A stretch of DNA of 64,000 nucleotides from Bradyrhizobium sp. Ghvi (GTDB lineage Bacteria > Pseudomonadota > Alphaproteobacteria > Rhizobiales > Xanthobacteraceae), in contig NZ_FOVU01000018.1 of NCBI RefSeq assembly GCF_900115265.1, positions 1 through 64,000 of the forward strand, read 5' to 3'. A program made the position numbers and the translations under genes. The notes beneath the pieces are model-generated. The model worked only from the letters and a program-made list of their open reading frames with translations, did no database searches and was not told the DNA's origin. Below are positions 9,485 to 17,686 of this stretch, one piece after another. The first letter of the stretch is position 1. Every line of letters starts with the position of its first letter.

Positions 9485-10858
9485 ATGGTAGCACGCATTC
9501 TTGTCGTCGATGATGTACCCGCCAATCTGAAGCTTCTGGAGGCGCGCCTGTCGGCGGAGTATTTCGACGTGATGACCGCGTCGAACGGCACTGAGGCGCT
9601 GGCCCTGGCCCGCCGCACAGACTGTGACCTCATATTGCTTGACGTCATGATGCCCGATATCGACGGTTTCGAGGTCTGCCGCCGCCTCAAGGCCGATCCG
9701 CTCACCTTCCACATTCCCGTCGTCATGGTCACAGCGCTCGATAGCCCAGACGACCGCAACCGAGCGCTGGAAGCAGGCGCCGACGATTTCCTGACGAAGC
9801 CTGTCCCCGACGTCGTGCTCATCGCACGAGTGCGCTCTCTGACGCGCCTGAAGATGATGGTCGACGAGTTGCGCATGCGCGCTGCCGCCTCAATCGAGAT
9901 CGGCATGCTGGCGCCAGATCCCAGCGTCATGGCCGACGCCGGCAAGGGCGGTCGCATCCTGTTAGTCGACGACAGCAAATCCTCCTACGAGCGGTTGGCG
10001 ACGATCCTCGCCGCCGAGCATACCATCGAGGTCGAGCCGAACCCGAGCGAAGCGCTATTCCACGCCGCCGAAGGTAATTACGATTTGCTGATCGTCTCGC
10101 TCGACCTCAAAAATTTCGACAGCCTGCGGCTTTGCAGCCAAATGCGCTCGCTGGAGCGGACCCGCAATGTGCCGATCCTGGCGATTGCCGATCCCGAGAA
10201 CTCGACGCGGCTGCTCCGAGGCCTAGAGATCGGCATCAACGATTATCTACTTCGCCCCAGCGACAAGAATGAGTTGATGGTTCGGGTCCGCACCCAGATC
10301 AAGAAGCACCGCTATGTCGATTACCTTCGAGAGAATTTGCAGAATTCCATCGAAATGGCGATGACAGACACGCACACAATGCTGCTCAATTGGAGATATG
10401 CGGAAGTCCAGTTGAAGGTTGCCGCCACGAATGCAATAGCGAAGAGCGAACGGCTCGCATTCCTTTTTCTCGATGTCGATAACTTGAAAATTATTAATGA
10501 TACTTATGGGCATAGTGCAGGAACTGATGTGTTGAAAGAAGTCTCGGTCCGCATCCGCAAGTCGATCCGTGGCATAGACATCGGATGTCGGTACGGCGGT
10601 GATGAGTTTGTTATCGTCATGCCACAGACTGATCTACATGTTGGAAGCCTAGTGGCCCAACGGTTTGTGAGAAGCATCGCGGGAGAGTTGTTCTCGATTA
10701 ACGGCGGTGAACGGCAGATCGCGGTGACGATCTCCGCCGGCCTTGCCGCTCTCACGGGTACCAATGATTCAGCGAAAGGGCTGTTTGATCGCGCCGATGC
10801 TGCGCTTCTTCGCGCAAAAGCAGACGGTCGTAACCGCGTAGTGGTTGACAATGGCTGA
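9485..10858 (+). CDS. pleD: PleD-like response regulator with GGDEF domain
   Basis: Response regulator/diguanylate cyclase of 457 residues; a working copy would make cyclic di-GMP on phosphorylation. The first receiver (ILVVDDVPANLKLLEARL, phospho-acceptor Asp in LLDVMMPD) looks intact. The second receiver (ILLVDDSKSSYE) has SLDLKNFD where the acceptor would be, as in other PleD pseudo-receivers. The C-terminal cyclase keeps GGDEF (YGGDEF near residue 371) and DTYGHSAG. The usual LTGLxNRR block is altered to HTMLLNWRY, so activity is uncertain. The ATG at 9485 is chosen because it begins right at the receiver fold. Confidence 0.85.
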   Translation: MVARILVVDDVPANLKLLEARLSAEYFDVMTASNGTEALALARRTDCDLILLDVMMPDIDGFEVCRRLKADPLTFHIPVVMVTALDSPDDRNRALEAGADDFLTKPVPDVVLIARVRSLTRLKMMVDELRMRAAASIEIGMLAPDPSVMADAGKGGRILLVDDSKSSYERLATILAAEHTIEVEPNPSEALFHAAEGNYDLLIVSLDLKNFDSLRLCSQMRSLERTRNVPILAIADPENSTRLLRGLEIGINDYLLRPSDKNELMVRVRTQIKKHRYVDYLRENLQNSIEMAMTDTHTMLLNWRYAEVQLKVAATNAIAKSERLAFLFLDVDNLKIINDTYGHSAGTDVLKEVSVRIRKSIRGIDIGCRYGGDEFVIVMPQTDLHVGSLVAQRFVRSIAGELFSINGGERQIAVTISAGLAALTGTNDSAKGLFDRADAALLRAKADGRNRVVVDNG

Positions 10859-12295
10859 CCGGTGCGACAGTGCGTTTTCTGGTCGGATCAACACGTGTTC
10901 GTTCTGCGAGGACTCTCCGTCGTGGCAGTAGCTGAGCCGATTATAAAAAATCTAAACGCCTCTCCCCGAAGGATTCGGCCTTGGCGTCACGAATGGCCAG
11001 CGGCAGAACCGACGTTGTTGGCGAGCTCTCCACCTCGTTTTGACGCTTGTCATCGTCTGCACGTCGGGCTGCTTGAGCGCGAATGAATTCAAATTGTTGC
11101 GTTTACTGAGCAACGACTTCTAAGGTGCGATGATCGGCGGGCGATTTGTGACGCTGAGCGATAGAGCGCAAAACCTGTCGAGATAAGTGGTTCTGGCAGG
11201 AAAACTACCGAGCTCCGGTCGTAGCCAAGGCGTGATTCTGGCGGGAACGATCCGCCTTATGAGACCGCCTGCCGGTCCTTTTGGCTCGATCGGGGCGGGG
11301 CGAGATCATTTGCCGTCTGCGGCTTCGCTGATCAGTTGTATGACTCTTTCCAGGCCTTTGTGGCCTCTAACTCGTGCCGTGGTGTTGGCCATCCTCTTGC
11401 CGCGCAGGCTGATAGCAGTCCCTAGGCAGCCGTCACACGATTAGACTAGGGGCAGAAGGGAACCCCGAACTGGGAGATCGCCGCCCGAGAGTGCCGTCGT
11501 ACCAGGCCTGCAGCTTGCCAATCGGGGCTCAACCTTCGAAGCGAAACGGACCCGAAAGACGAAACGAAAGAGCAGCGCACTCTGAACAATGGTGTAGGAC
11601 TTTTGCGCGGGCCCCCTGTTAATGCCATTGTCATTTAGCAGTTGTATGTTCCTACCGTAGATTGCATATTTTTCCCATTGTCGACCGCCTATTGCTTACA
11701 AAATTCATGGTTTGGGCAGTAATGAGTGATCGAGGTCGAGTTCACAATTATTCGGCTCTTCTGGGCGAACGGCTCGAGCGAGTGGTTGCACTATTTCGAG
11801 AACTGCAGATTCTCCGCCGTCGCTTACGAGCCGCTCAGGCGAGAAGGATAGCCACGACTTGCCGTCTCCCTAAGGCGAGCCGTGGAAGGAGAGTTCTTCG
11901 GCGGAGCTAGATATCGCAAGCTCGTTGAGCCGTTCATACGACCGATCGAGCTTGCCACCTCGCCATTGTTGGGAAGCTGCATCGGGGTTGGGGGCTCGTA
12001 ACGGGATCGCCTTTAGCGACGCCTAAATATTCAAGCCTTTGCCCGCGCAGCACCGCGGCATAAGAGCAATAGTCTCACAGCACTTCGGACCAGCACACGA
12101 ACGTTAATTTGCGCGATTCAGGCCTGCTCCCGTACAAAGCAGACAGAGTAAAGGGGGACAGCAAGATGATCGTGCGGGCGGAGGAAATTGTTGCCTTGTT
12201 GCTGATCCCGCTGGGGTCCGAACCCTGGCCTCGCGTCACCACGGCGCGCGCATCCCTTGCAGCGAGGTCAGCTATTACGTCGCGAAGTATTCCGC
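10859..12295. other. 1.4 kb without a recognisable gene
   Basis: Several short frames exist on both strands (for example 11662-11910 on plus, with an arginine-rich helical stretch), but none has a convincing start site or a family I recognise. It may be decayed coding DNA. No inverted repeats or RNA genes were noticed. Confidence 0.45.
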
Positions 12296-12631
12296 ACCAG
12301 TCGCTGAGATGTACGCCGTAATCATGGCGCTACCGACGCACAGATCGAGCGAACGCGCTTGGCCCATACGAGACTGCTGAAAATGAGCGATCACGCGCTG
12401 ATTGAGCTGGTGGACTGCTCCCCTGAATTGGTGGCGGTGGGCGGGGCTGGGCTATCTCGACATGTTTTGAATGATTATGCCGCTCCGCAGCTTGGGCCGG
12501 GTGGAACCGGAGGAGTTTGGAGCCGCAGCTCGGTACTTTGAAAATCAAGGCCAAGCCGTTGGGAGTAACCTGCACAGATCAGCGTCAGCCCCTCGCATTC
12601 GCGCTTAATGGACGTCTCGGTCTAACTCTCG
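12296..12631 (+). pseudogene. decayed coding sequence of unknown family
   Basis: Three successive plus-strand frames each read like genuine protein: DHALIELVDCSPELVAVGG and LSRHVLNDYAA from 12384, then RVEPEEFGAAARYFENQG from 12496, then LAFALNGRLGLTLATVDEG ending at the stop near 12631. The order suggests one gene broken by two indels. I cannot name it. Its 3' end overlaps the convergent gene at 12605. Confidence 0.4.
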
Positions 12632-12910
12632 CAACAGTCGATGAAGGAAGTCGCTAGCGTGGTTATATTGTGCGCGACCATCCAGTATTTCATGAGCGAG
12701 TGGTGACACTATGTTGCCGACGGTCTCAGAGCCAATCAGCTCGGTCCGAGATGACCATAACTCCAATAGGCCCTCGGGGATGTGCTCGCTCGATCCAAAT
12801 AGTTTGAGAAGCCGGCCTTCGGCGACACCATTATGATCATGGTGGGCCTTGGCCGCATAAAAGGCGAACAAGCCTCGAAATGCGTCACGGGAAACGGAAG
12901 GCTTAGCCAT
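12605..12910 (-). CDS. hypothetical protein, 101 residues
   Basis: Uncharacterised small soluble protein, largely helical and rich in His, Glu and Leu (GLFAFYAAKAHHDHNG, then DFLHRLLRELDRDV). The ATG at 12910 is preferred over the upstream in-frame GTG at 12925 because GGGGGA sits 7 nt before it. No domain was recognised. It stands alone and converges on a decayed plus-strand gene. Confidence 0.55.
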   Translation of the reverse strand: MAKPSVSRDAFRGLFAFYAAKAHHDHNGVAEGRLLKLFGSSEHIPEGLLELWSSRTELIGSETVGNIVSPLAHEILDGRAQYNHASDFLHRLLRELDRDVH

Positions 12911-13322
12911 CGCGATGTCCCCCACGAATTCTTCAAATGAATTTGCGAAATTTGAAACTAAAGGGAGGCTATTCGAATTCCTGACAAAGACGATCCTACA
13001 GCAGATCGGGAAAAAGCGGCAAGCCCTTAATCCGTGATAGATGTGGCTCGCGCCGGATGCCGCCTCGATGCTCGCCTATGTTTGGCGGAGGACGGGCGGC
13101 CCAGAAACGAGTGCCGCAGGCCGGAGTGGGACGGCCGCTTGGGCCCATGGCCAAGGAGATCTGGAACGTTGCCATCTGCCGCGCTCTCATCTCCTGGCCT
13201 CACAGGATGAATTCCCCGGCCGCGGCATACAACAGCCGAACCCATCCCGCGGCGCGCCTCCGAAATCTTCATGCTCTCTGCGCGGATAGTTCTTCGCGTA
13301 GAAGCCTCCTCGGTCGGGGGCC
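12911..13322. other. no gene recognised
   Basis: GC-rich spacer of about 410 bases before the porin gene. Frames on both strands are open but have no ribosome site and no recognisable family. Confidence 0.45.
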
Positions 13323-14717
13323 CTAGAATTTCACCGTCGTGCGCAAGCCGAGGACTGCCGCGTTCTTCAGCGCTCGGCCCGGCATCGGGCCCGTCGGGTC
13401 CGTCGCTCCGCCGCCCGGCCGGATGATGTATTGGAAATTGGGCTGGAGCGTCCAGCCGTCCCTTAGCTGGTACTGATACACGGCCGTTAACAGTCCTTCG
13501 AAGCTGCGTATGGGCCAAGCTGGACCGACAAGTGCGCGGTAGTCGGCGTCCAGCGCCTGGGCGCGTTTGGAGACGTGCGCATAGCCGGCCGCGACACCGA
13601 ACTTGTCGTCCGGCCGTTTGTCGCTGAGGCCGATGAATTCGAACCCGGCGTCGGCGTAGAGATCGATCAGGTTGCGGTCCGCGGGAGCGCCCGAAATGCG
13701 AGCGAATACGCCGATTCCCCGGTCATCGCTCTTGGGCACGCGATAAAGCTGCTGCTCGAAGACCGCCCAGCCGCCTATGTCGCCCGCCAGCATGAGTGGG
13801 GTGCCGCTGCTGCTCGGCGCCGCAACCGAAACGCGGTTGCTGGCGAGTTGAAGATCTGAGAAAGGCCCGAAGTGACGCCATCCGCCGAACTTGACCTGGC
13901 CGGTTAGATTGGGATCGCCCTTCTTGTTGTTCCAGGCGTACTGGATCTGTCCGAGCAGCAGAGGCGGATCGTTGATGCGGAAGTTGACGCCATATCGGTT
14001 GCGTTCTTGCGGGTCGCCCGGGCCGGGACCTGCCTGATTGCCGTCGAAGATGCCTCCAAGGACGGACAGCTGATCGGTGATGTTGACCAGCAGCCGGGTA
14101 CCCATTGCCGCGAGCGGCGGTGACGGACCGCCGCTGGGCAGGTCGAGCGATGTGATCGCCGGCCAGCCCATGGAGGCGTTCGTGAAGACGTCAGTGTATT
14201 TCGTGTTGAAGAACTCGCTGTCGGCGGCGAGCTGCCCGAACTTCAGAGAGAATTTTTTGTTGCCCCACTGCTTTTCGAAGTAGGCCTCGTAAAGGCGCGT
14301 CGACGGCAACGCTTCGATACCGCTGACCACGAAGAAATTGTCGAGATAGTTGCGCGACAGTCCCTCGCCGTGAATCTGGAACATGTTGGCATGGAAGGTC
14401 AGCTTGTCGATGCCGGCGAGCTTCTGCAGGTCGACATCAATCGCGAGATTCAGCCGGCCTTCGTAGATCGCTCCCTGCTTCAGTCCGCCGGAGAGGTTTC
14501 CGAGCGTCTCGCCGATGTAGGTCGCGGCGAACTTGATCCCGGATTTCTGGAAGGGATTTGGCAGAAGACCGAGCGTCTTCTCCTCAACCGTGCTTTCGCC
14601 GGTGTCCGGATCGGCGGGCTTGTCTTCGTCCGTCTTCTTGTCCTCCTGCGCGAAAACATGCGTCCCCGCAAGTAGCCCCGCGACTAGGATTGCCGACGGC
14701 AGGCGTCTACCGGACAT
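13323..14717 (-). CDS. OprB-family carbohydrate-selective porin
   Basis: Outer-membrane beta-barrel porin of about 464 residues. A Sec signal peptide (LPSAILVAGLLAGTHVFA) follows the ATG at 14717. After it comes an acidic linker (DEDKPADPDTGES), then family blocks such as YIGETLGNLSGG, RLYEAYFEKQWG, FGQLAADSEFF and RDGWTLQPNFQYIIRPGG. The protein ends in TTVKF, the terminal-Phe beta strand expected of a BAM substrate. OprB porins admit glucose and similar sugars. The upstream minus-strand frame ends two bases before this start, so they may be cotranscribed. No sugar ABC or regulator gene is adjacent. Confidence 0.88.
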   Translation of the reverse strand: MSGRRLPSAILVAGLLAGTHVFAQEDKKTDEDKPADPDTGESTVEEKTLGLLPNPFQKSGIKFAATYIGETLGNLSGGLKQGAIYEGRLNLAIDVDLQKLAGIDKLTFHANMFQIHGEGLSRNYLDNFFVVSGIEALPSTRLYEAYFEKQWGNKKFSLKFGQLAADSEFFNTKYTDVFTNASMGWPAITSLDLPSGGPSPPLAAMGTRLLVNITDQLSVLGGIFDGNQAGPGPGDPQERNRYGVNFRINDPPLLLGQIQYAWNNKKGDPNLTGQVKFGGWRHFGPFSDLQLASNRVSVAAPSSSGTPLMLAGDIGGWAVFEQQLYRVPKSDDRGIGVFARISGAPADRNLIDLYADAGFEFIGLSDKRPDDKFGVAAGYAHVSKRAQALDADYRALVGPAWPIRSFEGLLTAVYQYQLRDGWTLQPNFQYIIRPGGGATDPTGPMPGRALKNAAVLGLRTTVKF

Positions 14718-14719
14718 GT

Positions 14720-15109
14720 TCAATTGAACCGCATACGGAGAGCTCCACGATAAGGCGCATTGGGGCACGGTCGGACGCCAAACTCAAGAGCGCACCATAG
14801 TCCGTTCCGGAACCCGACATCGAAAGTCGCGGGCAAGCATGCGGTGTCAGACTCCGAGCCGACTGGGCGCAAATGACCCTTGTCTAATTCCTCCGTTGCT
14901 GAGAAGCGAACCGTAGTAGCGATTAGCTCCGCGCGAATGATGCGCTTATTCGTTGGCCGAAAGTCGATCTCCCAGAGATCGCGCTTGCCGTCGCACACGA
15001 TCTGATGCGTTTGGCCGACCAGATCGCGAACGCCAATGGTGTCCCCGATGGGCTGGATGTCCCCTTCCGATCTCGATCGAACCGCCCTTCTCGTCCTTCG
15101 TCGCCTCAT
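14720..15109 (-). CDS. hypothetical protein upstream of the porin
   Basis: 129-residue frame of unknown family with a plausible globular core (DLVGQTHQIVCDGKRDLWEIDF, split as VGQTHQIVCDGK and RDLWEIDFRP). It ends TGA-AC-ATG, two bases before the porin start, which favours a real coupled gene. The start is uncertain and no strong ribosome site was seen. It is divergent from the four-gene operon and could overlap that operon's promoter. Confidence 0.4.
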   Translation of the reverse strand: MRRRRTRRAVRSRSEGDIQPIGDTIGVRDLVGQTHQIVCDGKRDLWEIDFRPTNKRIIRAELIATTVRFSATEELDKGHLRPVGSESDTACLPATFDVGFRNGLWCALEFGVRPCPNAPYRGALRMRFN

Positions 15110-15202
15110 CCCATTTCCCTATGGATTCATGGGAAATACTCTCGAAATCGGCGAGTAGGATAGCTTATAGTCGCGCGATACGCGTACAAGGGGGGCTTAT
15201 CG

Positions 15203-17032
15203 GTGCACGACAGTTCGGTGGAAAGAGCCAGATGGCTCCGCGATTTGCTGCGCTTTTTGCCTCTGCGCAGCCAATTCGTGCTCTCGGGCAATACGCGGGA
15301 CCTTCAGATCCACGAGGTCGGTCAGGGCGAGGTGACCGCAGCGCCCTTATCGAGAGTTCTGCCGGACGTTCTAAAGGCAGCTGGTTATGGGCGGATCGCC
15401 TGGTTCGACCTTCTGAATGGATTTCGGGAGGTCGAGCCGGCCGACGGAAGCTACCTCACTCAACTGGGTCTAGTACCGAGTGCCGGCACAGCTGCGGGCG
15501 GGATTGATCTGTTGTCGATGACGCTCGAACGGCACGTCATGGCTGAAGGCCAGCCGTCCGCCCTTATCATCGATTTTGCCTCAAGACTGATCGCGCGAAA
15601 CGACGCCTTAGCCCCAGCCGAGCACCAGCTTTTCTCGCGGGCGCTGATCCTCTCTCATGCGGCGCGGACGCGCCCGGCGGGAGATAAGCGGCTGCCTTTT
15701 TTCAATACGGTGGTCTGGATCGTCGACAAGGAGGGTGATCTGCCTGATTGGTTCCTGATCGGAAACCCGAAGATCAGACACGTGCCTATCGGGCGACCGG
15801 ATCATCTTGCCAGAAGGAGCATGATCCGCTCCCTTGTCCGAAGTCTACCCGGCGCGCAGAACGCGGACCAATCTGAGCTAGAAAAGTGTACTCAAGGATT
15901 CGTGGACGAGACTGAAGGCCTTCTGTTGCTCGACGTCAGCGCGGTCGCGCAGCTCGCCCGCAGCGAAGGCGTGCAGTACGACCGGATCGGGGATGCCGTG
16001 CGGCGCTTCAAAGTGGGCGTGACTGAGGATCCTTGGCGCAAGATCAGCCGCGACAAGATCAGTTCGGGTGAAGAATTCGTCAGACGCCGCGTCAAGGGAC
16101 AGTCCCACGCAGTCACGCATATGCTCGATATCGTCAAGCGCGCGGTGACGGGGATCGGACAATCGCCGCGCGGCGGCCGGCCAAGAGGTGTCGTCTTTCT
16201 TGCCGGGCCGACCGGTGTTGGCAAGACGGAACTCGCCAAGACCATCACCAGCCTGCTTTTCGGCGATGAATCTGCGTATATCCGCTTCGACATGTCGGAG
16301 TTCAGTGCCGAGCACTCGGACCAGCGGCTGATCGGGGCACCGCCCGGCTATATCGGGTATGACGTCGGAGGCGAGCTCACGAACGCCATCCGTGAAAAGC
16401 CGTTCAGCGTCGTCCTGTTCGATGAGATCGAGAAGGCGCATCCGAGGATTCTCGACAAATTCCTGCAGGTCCTCGACGATGGCGTCCTCACCTCGGGACG
16501 AGGGGATCGTGTCTATTTCTCCGAAGCGTTCATTGTCTTCACCTCGAATTTGGGCATCTACGTCCCCGGGCCATCTGGTGAGAGAATTGCCAACGTCACA
16601 CCCGAAGAGAGCTTCCAAGCGGTACGGAGCAAGGTCCGAAGCGAGATCGAAAAGCACTTCAAACAGGTCCTCAACCGGCCCGAGATATTGAACCGGATCG
16701 GAGAGAACGTCATCGTCTTCGACTTCATACGGGTCGAGGTGGCAAACGAGATATTCGATCAGATGGTCGACAACCTGCTCAGGGACGTTAAATCGCTCGG
16801 CTGTGACGTGAAGTTGACCGGAGCTGCCCGGGAGGTCCTTCGCAGCCTGTGCCTTTCTGATCTTTCAAACGGCGGCCGCGGCATCCGCAATCAGGTTGAA
16901 TCTCACCTTATCAACCCGCTATCGCGCAGTCTCTTCGATCGCGGAGCGGAAGCCGGACACAGATACAGGATTGAACAGATCAGGCCCGGCCCATCGACCA
17001 CGATCGATCTCGTGAGCGAGGATTCCCCATGA
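15203..17032 (+). CDS. ClpB-like AAA+ ATPase, first gene of the four-gene operon
   Basis: Predicted protein-remodelling ATPase, 609 residues. The C-terminal half is a ClpA/ClpB D2-type AAA+ module: Walker A GPTGVGKTELAKT near residue 335, pore-loop-like GAPPGYIGYDVGG, Walker B VVLFDEIEK near 403, sensor 1 FIVFTSNLG, arginine-finger RPEILNRIGENV near 491 and sensor 2 GGRGIRNQV. The first 290 residues start with RSQFVLSGNTRDLQI and lack a P-loop, so they probably form an inactive AAA-like or regulatory domain. The start is a GTG at 15203 with AAGGGGGG about 8 nt upstream. The stop overlaps the next ATG (ATGA). No ClpP-type protease is nearby, so it may act on its operon partners. Confidence 0.85.
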   Translation: MHDSSVERARWLRDLLRFLPLRSQFVLSGNTRDLQIHEVGQGEVTAAPLSRVLPDVLKAAGYGRIAWFDLLNGFREVEPADGSYLTQLGLVPSAGTAAGGIDLLSMTLERHVMAEGQPSALIIDFASRLIARNDALAPAEHQLFSRALILSHAARTRPAGDKRLPFFNTVVWIVDKEGDLPDWFLIGNPKIRHVPIGRPDHLARRSMIRSLVRSLPGAQNADQSELEKCTQGFVDETEGLLLLDVSAVAQLARSEGVQYDRIGDAVRRFKVGVTEDPWRKISRDKISSGEEFVRRRVKGQSHAVTHMLDIVKRAVTGIGQSPRGGRPRGVVFLAGPTGVGKTELAKTITSLLFGDESAYIRFDMSEFSAEHSDQRLIGAPPGYIGYDVGGELTNAIREKPFSVVLFDEIEKAHPRILDKFLQVLDDGVLTSGRGDRVYFSEAFIVFTSNLGIYVPGPSGERIANVTPEESFQAVRSKVRSEIEKHFKQVLNRPEILNRIGENVIVFDFIRVEVANEIFDQMVDNLLRDVKSLGCDVKLTGAAREVLRSLCLSDLSNGGRGIRNQVESHLINPLSRSLFDRGAEAGHRYRIEQIRPGPSTTIDLVSEDSP

Positions 17033-17676
17033 GGGTCAATCTGTCGCGCATCCATTTCCCGGTCACAACGTTGGGGCCCGGCCGAAGGATCGGGATATGG
17101 TTTCAAGGCTGTTCGATCCGCTGCCCGGGATGCATATCCATGGACACCTGGGCGCACGGACGAGGAACGACGACCGTAGAGGACGTCATCGAGGCAGTCT
17201 TGCCATGGCTTTCGACCGCCGACGGGATCACGATTTCGGGGGGCGAGCCTTTCGATCAGCGCGAGGCTTTGTTCGATCTTCTGGCGCGGCTTAGAACTCG
17301 AACGAAGGCGGACATCCTGGTCTTTACCGGCTACCCCTGGACCGCGATCTGCGAAGCACTAGCCACATCGCCATCTCTGATTGACGCGGTCGTTTCCGGG
17401 CCGTTTGATATCAATGAAAAGCAAACCCTCGCGCTTCGTGGCAGCGATAATCAAGAGCTGCACCTCATGACGGCGCTGGGCCGCGCTCGGTTCGCGAGTT
17501 TCGACAGGCCCATCGACGAAAGGGACCGCACCTTCGACGTCATGTTCGACGATAATGGCGAGGTCTGGCTTGCGGGCATTCCGGCTCGCGGCGACTTCCG
17601 GCGCCTTCGAAATATGCTCGAAAGTGGCGGATCGACGCTGAGAATTTCGGAAGATACACGTTTCCCCTCCATTTAG
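17029..17676 (+). CDS. NrdG-like radical SAM protein (4Fe-4S)
   Basis: Small radical SAM activase-type protein, 215 residues. It has the cluster motif CSIRCPGC (CX3CX2C, Cys near 28, 32 and 35), the SAM-binding GGEPF near residue 71 and VFTGYPW, as in anaerobic ribonucleotide reductase activases (NrdG/PflA-like). No NrdD or glycyl-radical enzyme is nearby, so the substrate is unknown. It may modify an operon partner, a nucleotide or a small peptide; this is inference. Its ATG overlaps the AAA+ stop and the next gene starts 11 nt after its stop, so it is an integral part of the operon. Confidence 0.85.
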   Translation: MRVNLSRIHFPVTTLGPGRRIGIWFQGCSIRCPGCISMDTWAHGRGTTTVEDVIEAVLPWLSTADGITISGGEPFDQREALFDLLARLRTRTKADILVFTGYPWTAICEALATSPSLIDAVVSGPFDINEKQTLALRGSDNQELHLMTALGRARFASFDRPIDERDRTFDVMFDDNGEVWLAGIPARGDFRRLRNMLESGGSTLRISEDTRFPSI

Positions 17677-17686
17677 AATTTTTCTG

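Noticed and set aside
15878..16657. 259-codon open frame on the minus strand
   Set aside because: It lies entirely inside the AAA+ gene on the opposite strand, has no ribosome site and no family resemblance; it is an antisense shadow in GC-rich DNA.
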